Under the pieces are notes generated by a model. It had not been told where the DNA came from. It worked only from the letters and a program-made list of their open reading frames with translations, and made no database searches. The position numbers and the translations under genes are program-made. This document shows positions 25,241-29,097 of a DNA stretch of 29,097 nucleotides, piece by piece. This DNA comes from a virus. Location of the stretch: IMG/VR virus record IMGVR_UViG_3300024264_000127, positions 1 to 29,097 of that record; one strand, given 5' to 3'. The stretch's first letter is position 1, and the number at the start of each line of letters is the position of its first letter.

Positions 25241-26992
25241 TCACTTTGTTAGTTTACCAACAGCACGACCGATACCTTTCTGCCTCTTATCAATCTTTTT
25301 ATCTTTATCAATTGGTCGAGGGGGGAATCCGACCATCATCGTCCCTTCTTCAGAATCAGATTGACCTTGATCATAAGACCTTTTTTCAACATCCTTAGAC
25401 GCTTTCTTTACGTAAGAACCAAGAGTTTTCTTGGAGATTTCGTCAAGTTGCTCAAATTCTTCATTCTTAGCACCAGACTTATGACGGACGGTTCCTTTCT
25501 CGTCAGTATAAGTTTCTTTCTCCCTTCTAGGGGTTACATAGCCAACACCAGGAACTACACCAGTCTTACCGGCAGCTCTCGCAGCATTTCTATCTGCTGC
25601 TCTTTGTGCTGCTCTCTTACGATTGCGATCATAAGAACTCATTGCTTCATCAACATTCTCTGACTCCACAAGTGCTTCAATCTCCTTCATAGTAAAGAGA
25701 CCGGTTGCTTCAAGTTCTTCTTGACGAAGTGACTTACGACGACGCTTCTCTGCTTGCTTAGGACTTACGGTAGCACCTTTACCTCTGTTTGCATCTTTAT
25801 CCCAGTTGGTAGGTGGAGTATATTCTATCTTACTATTTTTAAACATTGCGATTCTATCACGAACCCCCTGATCACTCTTACCCATTTCATCAATATACTC
25901 TTCTTTCTTCATATTAGATTCCCTTCTCTTCGCAACATAGTCATGACCAAAGTCTTTTCCCTTGTCGTTAGTGCCTTCACGTTTTCTTTGTGCGGCAAGA
26001 CGCTTTTCTCTTCTTGCTTGCATTGCAGCAAGTGAATCTGCTTCATCAAGTTGCTCAGGTTCTTCTTCTTGATGATTACAAACTTGTCTATAAAGTTCTT
26101 TGATTGTTGCGAGTTCTTTGTTGTAATTCATGTCCTCTTTCCTTGCTCTATCTGTAAGTGAATCAGCACCTGCCTTAACTGCACCAGCAGCAGCAGAAAC
26201 ACCTTTTGTAATGCCTCTGACGACCTTCTTAAGTCCTCTCTTTAGAAGACCATCCTTTCTCTTCTTAGGTGTCGCAGAAGACGATCCACCACCACTAGAA
26301 GAACTGGAAGATGGTCCAGTGCCTGATGATGAAGAACTTCCACTGTCAGAAGAACTAGAAGAACCAGTGCCTGATGATGAAGAACTTCCACTATCAGAAG
26401 AAGAACTTGAAGAACCTCCACCAGAACCTTGTCTTCCTCTCTCATATCCTTTCTTAGCAGCACTCTTGACTGCACTACCTGCTCTCACTGCAGTTCCTAC
26501 TGCTCTTGTAGCAAGACCTATACCACCTTTTGCTGCCTGACCTACTTTCTTAACTGCACCTTTAATTTGTGAAAGTTTTGATGCTTTCTTTTCGGGAGAA
26601 GCACTTCCAACTTTTTGCTTAGATACTTTAAGTTTTGCTCTAGCAGCTGCTCCAGCATCTCTGCCCGATTTCTGACCTTCTCCAGATGCTGCAGAGGTTT
26701 TATCCCTCATTCTCATTGCAGCAACTTGTGCAGGATTTGTAACCTCAGTAAGAATTTCTAACTCGGTATCAACAGACTCACAAATCGTTTGCTCTACAAT
26801 ATCAATATCTAATCCTTCTTCCAAGCACTCTTGGAAGAATTCTATTACTTGCTCTTCAATATATTCATCTGTAAGATCATCAAGATCTTCATCAGTAAAT
26901 TCATCTAAAATACTTTCTGCAATATCAGGAGCATAAACATCCTGATATAAACTTCGAATTAGTCCATAATCAGACTGCGATAAAGATTTCAT
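25241..26992 (-). CDS. Large Ser/Gly-rich putative virion or prohead protein, 583 aa
   Basis: Residues 1-90 are acidic (ILDEFTDEDLDDLTDEYIEE), 100-190 Ala/Lys-rich and basic. About 192-240 is a low-complexity Ser/Gly/Asp region with a 16-aa tandem repeat. The rest is charged and helical, with RREKRLAAQRKREG and LDEISKKTLGSYVKKASKDV. The acid-base pattern is typical of scaffold, core or internal head proteins; I recall the YVKKAS motif in cyanophage structural proteins. A late promoter overlaps the preceding terminator (27021-27056). Confidence 0.75.
   Translation of the reverse strand: MKSLSQSDYGLIRSLYQDVYAPDIAESILDEFTDEDLDDLTDEYIEEQVIEFFQECLEEGLDIDIVEQTICESVDTELEILTEVTNPAQVAAMRMRDKTSAASGEGQKSGRDAGAAARAKLKVSKQKVGSASPEKKASKLSQIKGAVKKVGQAAKGGIGLATRAVGTAVRAGSAVKSAAKKGYERGRQGSGGGSSSSSSDSGSSSSSGTGSSSSSDSGSSSSSGTGPSSSSSSGGGSSSATPKKRKDGLLKRGLKKVVRGITKGVSAAAGAVKAGADSLTDRARKEDMNYNKELATIKELYRQVCNHQEEEPEQLDEADSLAAMQARREKRLAAQRKREGTNDKGKDFGHDYVAKRRESNMKKEEYIDEMGKSDQGVRDRIAMFKNSKIEYTPPTNWDKDANRGKGATVSPKQAEKRRRKSLRQEELEATGLFTMKEIEALVESENVDEAMSSYDRNRKRAAQRAADRNAARAAGKTGVVPGVGYVTPRREKETYTDEKGTVRHKSGAKNEEFEQLDEISKKTLGSYVKKASKDVEKRSYDQGQSDSEEGTMMVGFPPRPIDKDKKIDKRQKGIGRAVGKLTK
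26316..26414. repeat. Tandem repeat, 48 bp and 51 bp units, within the Ser/Gly-rich gene
   Basis: Two adjacent near-identical units starting CCAGTGCCTGATGATGAAG (26316 and 26364); the second has a three-base insertion. They encode Ser/Gly/Thr/Asp low-complexity repeats. Slippage or recombination could change the copy number. Confidence 0.85.
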
Positions 26993-27020
26993 CTTAATTC
27001 TAAATTACCCTTTATAAGGA

Positions 27021-27028
27021 TATTTATA
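27021..27028 (-). promoter_or_regulatory. T4-type late promoter TATAAATA fused to a terminator T-run
   Basis: Minus-strand TATAAATA begins at the end of the terminator's T-run and sits 29 bases before the Ser/Gly-rich gene ATG. Confidence 0.65.
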
Positions 27029-27056
27029 AAAAAAAAGGACTCCCTTAGGAGTCCTT
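27028..27056 (-). terminator. Intrinsic terminator after nrdAB and the 54-aa gene
   Basis: AAGGACTCC, 4-nt loop, GGAGTCCTT (27035-27056), perfect nine pairs, followed by a run of T. Confidence 0.9.
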
Positions 27057-27209
27057 AGTATATGCTTCATAACCATCATAATCACCAAATAGAAAAGCAT
27101 CAGATAGTGCTGCTTCTCTATACATCTCTAAAGCATCTTCAGTTTTTACACAGTTGCACTTACAATTTCCTTTACAAGGAGAACCCTGCAAATGTATCTT
27201 CGGTAACAT
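27045..27209 (-). CDS. Small Cys-rich protein after nrdB, 54 aa
   Basis: Start ATG at 27209, inside the end of nrdB, with GGAGG 11 bases upstream; its stop lies in the terminator stem. N-terminal CKGNCKCNC is a tight Cys cluster that may bind zinc or iron; the rest (EMYREAALSDAFLFGDYDGY) is acidic and helical. I recall this protein next to cyanophage nrdB. Coupling suggests a role with ribonucleotide reductase, for example as a reductant or metal carrier; inference. Confidence 0.75.
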   Translation of the reverse strand: MLPKIHLQGSPCKGNCKCNCVKTEDALEMYREAALSDAFLFGDYDGYEAYTKDS

Positions 27210-28314
27210 CTTGTTTGATTCCTCCGACGATATAAGATTCAACTTCCGTTTCTTGAGGAGCAACTTGAAGACCCTTCGACGAAATCCAATGTTCCGTCCA
27301 GGGGAGTGGGTTATTCTTTGCGGGTATGTCATAGATCGGCTTAAGTCCAATTGATTTCATTCTACGATTGGCAATCCATTCCACATACTGCTGAAGCAGT
27401 TTATCATTGAGACCAATCATCGAACCATCCTTGAACAGATACTCTGCCCAAAGTTTTTCTTGATTTACAGTTTTCTCAAAAGTTTGAATTAACCACTGCT
27501 CTTCTTCTTTGAAGATTTGTGCCATCTCAGGATCATCACCTTCTCTCCACTTCTTTAGAATATTCTGAGTAATAGCAAGATGTTGATTCTCATCTCTGGC
27601 AATCAGTGAGATGATCTTTGCACTTCCTTCCATAAGTTTGAGTTCACCAAAAGCAAAACTGCAAGCAAATGATACGTAAAATCGAATACCTTCAAGGATA
27701 TTAACATTCGCAACTGCTTTGAAGAGTTTGCGTTTGAGTTCATATCTTGATTCTTGTGCATAAACAACTCCTTCTAATGCGTGTTGCCAATCATTACTAC
27801 TATCATAATGATGTGCTGCATTAATAAAATCATTATATGCTTCTGTCACACTCATTGCACGTTCTACAATTCTTTCATCATTCAGAATGTGATCAAACAC
27901 ATCCGAAGGGTCTGAATAAACATTCTTAATGATATGAGTATATGAACGACTGTGGATCATCTCCATGAATCCCCAGACCTCCATACATGCTTCTAACTCG
28001 GGTAGACTGCAATAAGGTATAAAAGCCATCCCAGGACCACGCCCTTGTACAGAATCCAGCATGATCTGATACTTAAGATTGCTGGTAAAAATGTGCTTTT
28101 GCTCAGGGCGTAATGTCTGATAGTCCGCACGGTCTTTCTGGAGAGATACCTCTTCGGGTCTCCAGAAATATCCCAGTTGTTGCGTTGTAAGTTTATCAAA
28201 AATCGGATACTTGTAAGAATCGTATCTTTGAATACCTAATGGTTTTCCAAAGAACATTGGTTGCTTTTTAGTGTCTACCTCTTCTGCATTGAACACGGTC
28301 ATAGAATCGACCAT
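27172..28314 (-). CDS. nrdB: Class Ia ribonucleotide reductase, small subunit
   Basis: Radical-generating R2 subunit. Motifs: SNLKYQIMLDSVQGRGP (Asp ligand), MEMIHSRSYTHII (Glu, His ligands and the radical Tyr), EGIRFYVSFACSF (Glu), ARDENQHLAITQ (Glu, His). Together with NrdA it makes dNTPs for phage replication. Starts are ambiguous: GTG at 28356 has a strong GAGGAGG in the end of nrdA; ATG at 28314 has AAGAGAG; ATG at 28302 gives MTVFN as in the relatives I remember. I give 28314. The 3' end is shared with the 54-aa gene. Confidence 0.95.
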   Translation of the reverse strand: MVDSMTVFNAEEVDTKKQPMFFGKPLGIQRYDSYKYPIFDKLTTQQLGYFWRPEEVSLQKDRADYQTLRPEQKHIFTSNLKYQIMLDSVQGRGPGMAFIPYCSLPELEACMEVWGFMEMIHSRSYTHIIKNVYSDPSDVFDHILNDERIVERAMSVTEAYNDFINAAHHYDSSNDWQHALEGVVYAQESRYELKRKLFKAVANVNILEGIRFYVSFACSFAFGELKLMEGSAKIISLIARDENQHLAITQNILKKWREGDDPEMAQIFKEEEQWLIQTFEKTVNQEKLWAEYLFKDGSMIGLNDKLLQQYVEWIANRRMKSIGLKPIYDIPAKNNPLPWTEHWISSKGLQVAPQETEVESYIVGGIKQDVTEDTFAGFSL

Positions 28315-28336
28315 TGGTCTCTCTTCTTTATTTGTC

Positions 28337-29097
28337 TTAAATCTTACAAGACTCACAGTCTTCCTCCTCTGCGGTTTCTAATTGAGAAATTAAACTATCA
28401 AGTGACTCATTGGAATCATCCATTTCGTCAGTCTTGATGTCATATGTATTTTGATAGTAGGATGTCTTCCATCCATACTTATATGTAGTTAATAGATCCT
28501 GTGCCATGATAGACACTGGAATTTCATTATTGGGATAGTGTTCCGGATTGTAACTCCAATTACCAGAAATTGCCTGGTCAAAGAATTTTTGCATTACGGC
28601 AACAATATTAATGTATCCTTTATTGGATCTCATTTCCCAAAGAAGATCGTAATTGTTCTTCAGTGTTCCGTATTGTGGAACAATCTGCTTAAGAGGTCCT
28701 TTTTTGGACTTCTTAATGGACAAGTATCCTCTAGGTGGTTCAATTCCATTTGTTGCGTTTGACACAACGGAACTGCTCTCTGAAGGCATCTGTGCGGACA
28801 ATGTTGAGTTCCTAACTCCGTATTGATTAACTTGTGCCCTAAGACTCTCCCAATCATAGTGAAGCTCATTTGGAACTATTTCATCCACATCATTCTTATA
28901 TGTATCTATTGGAAGAATTCCATTACCATACTTGGTACGATGACTGTATTCACATGCACCCTTTTCCTTCGCAAGGTTGACAGTTGCCTGAATGAGATAG
29001 TATTGAAATGCTTCGGATAAGTCATGAACAGACTTCCATGCCTCAGGATCTTCATACCTATGACCATTCTTGGCAAGGTAGTGTGCCAGTCCAATAT
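28337..29097 (-). CDS. nrdA: Class Ia ribonucleotide reductase, large subunit, C-terminal part (runs off the right edge)
   Basis: The last 252 residues of R1 are present, the 5' part lies beyond the window. GLAHYLAKNGHRYED, KGACEYSHRTKYG, LPIDTYKNDVDEI, LRNSTLS-type RNSTLSAQMPSESSS and NATNGIEPPRGYLSIK correspond closely to E. coli NrdA. The C-terminal CESC pair (residues 3-6 from the end) is the redox pair that is re-reduced by thioredoxin or glutaredoxin. Its end provides the ribosome-binding site for nrdB. Confidence 0.97.
   Translation of the reverse strand, partial: IGLAHYLAKNGHRYEDPEAWKSVHDLSEAFQYYLIQATVNLAKEKGACEYSHRTKYGNGILPIDTYKNDVDEIVPNELHYDWESLRAQVNQYGVRNSTLSAQMPSESSSVVSNATNGIEPPRGYLSIKKSKKGPLKQIVPQYGTLKNNYDLLWEMRSNKGYINIVAVMQKFFDQAISGNWSYNPEHYPNNEIPVSIMAQDLLTTYKYGWKTSYYQNTYDIKTDEMDDSNESLDSLISQLETAEEEDCESCKI

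Noticed and set aside
26130-26540. 136-aa plus-strand open frame with acidic PVPDDEELPLSEE repeats
   Set aside because: It is the antisense reading of the tandem repeat in the Ser/Gly-rich gene; the low complexity keeps several frames open. No start signal.
27172-28356. GTG at 28356 as the nrdB start
   Set aside because: It has a strong ribosome-binding site, but the extra residues are not typical of NrdB; kept as an alternative only.

Overview
The window is a piece of a T4-like marine cyanophage genome (cyanomyovirus of Synechococcus or Prochlorococcus). Class Ia ribonucleotide reductase genes nrdA/nrdB, T4-type late promoters (TATAAATA), and many short overlapping genes stand next to cyanobacterial photosynthesis genes (psbA, petF, two hli), a phosphate-stress gene (pstS) and a block of tRNAs. 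Almost everything lies on the minus strand and reads from high to low coordinates; only three genes (18018-19641) are on the plus strand. All assignments come from reading the sequence and from remembered family motifs; no database search was run.

Layout, low to high coordinate. 1-2340: light module. A perfect-consensus sigma70-type promoter (2310-2338) starts an operon hli, 28-aa membrane peptide, petF, two small genes, a second hli and a 41-aa membrane peptide, ending in a hairpin at 941-976. A 53-aa gene and psbA follow, psbA with two tandem promoters and a structured leader. 2362-11004: a nine-gene surface-glycan operon from one promoter (11029-11057): GDP-mannose 3,5-epimerase-like SDR, two paralogous GT-like proteins, a HAD-nucleotidyltransferase fusion, a pyruvyltransferase-like protein, a GDPD-like protein, a GT4-GT6 fusion, a GT11 fucosyltransferase-like protein and a GT25. 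GT11 plus GT6 is the enzyme pair that builds ABO blood-group determinants in mammals. 11054-14335: small genes, an HNH endonuclease, a likely 68-nt small RNA, and a protein holding only the N-terminal half of 6-phosphogluconate dehydrogenase. 14372-16278: pstS with an upstream secreted barrel-like protein behind TTAA repeats resembling a Pho box, and a paralogous barrel-like protein behind a late promoter.

16423-17687: eight tRNAs (Gly-TCC, Lys-TTT, Thr-TGT, Ser-TGA, Ala-TGC, Pro-TGG, Asn-GTT, Arg-TCT), a roughly 126-nt tRNA-like RNA of unknown identity, and an HNH gene whose last codons are also the first 23 nt of tRNA-Ser. A near-identical orphan 23-nt tRNA-Ser 5' piece lies just upstream of the HNH gene, so the gene appears to have inserted into tRNA-Ser and restored it. 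17727-25133: late-type genes, namely secreted proteins, a proline-rich protein, small membrane proteins, HNH and GIY-YIG endonucleases, a staphylococcal-type nuclease, a secreted HExxH protein and a tail-lysozyme-like protein. 25241-29097: a large Ser/Gly-rich putative virion protein, a small Cys-rich gene, nrdB and the 3' part of nrdA.

A recurrent architectural feature is transcription punctuation packed into a few dozen bases: intrinsic terminators or other hairpins overlap or abut the next promoter at six or more places, and several promoters give very short or no leaders.
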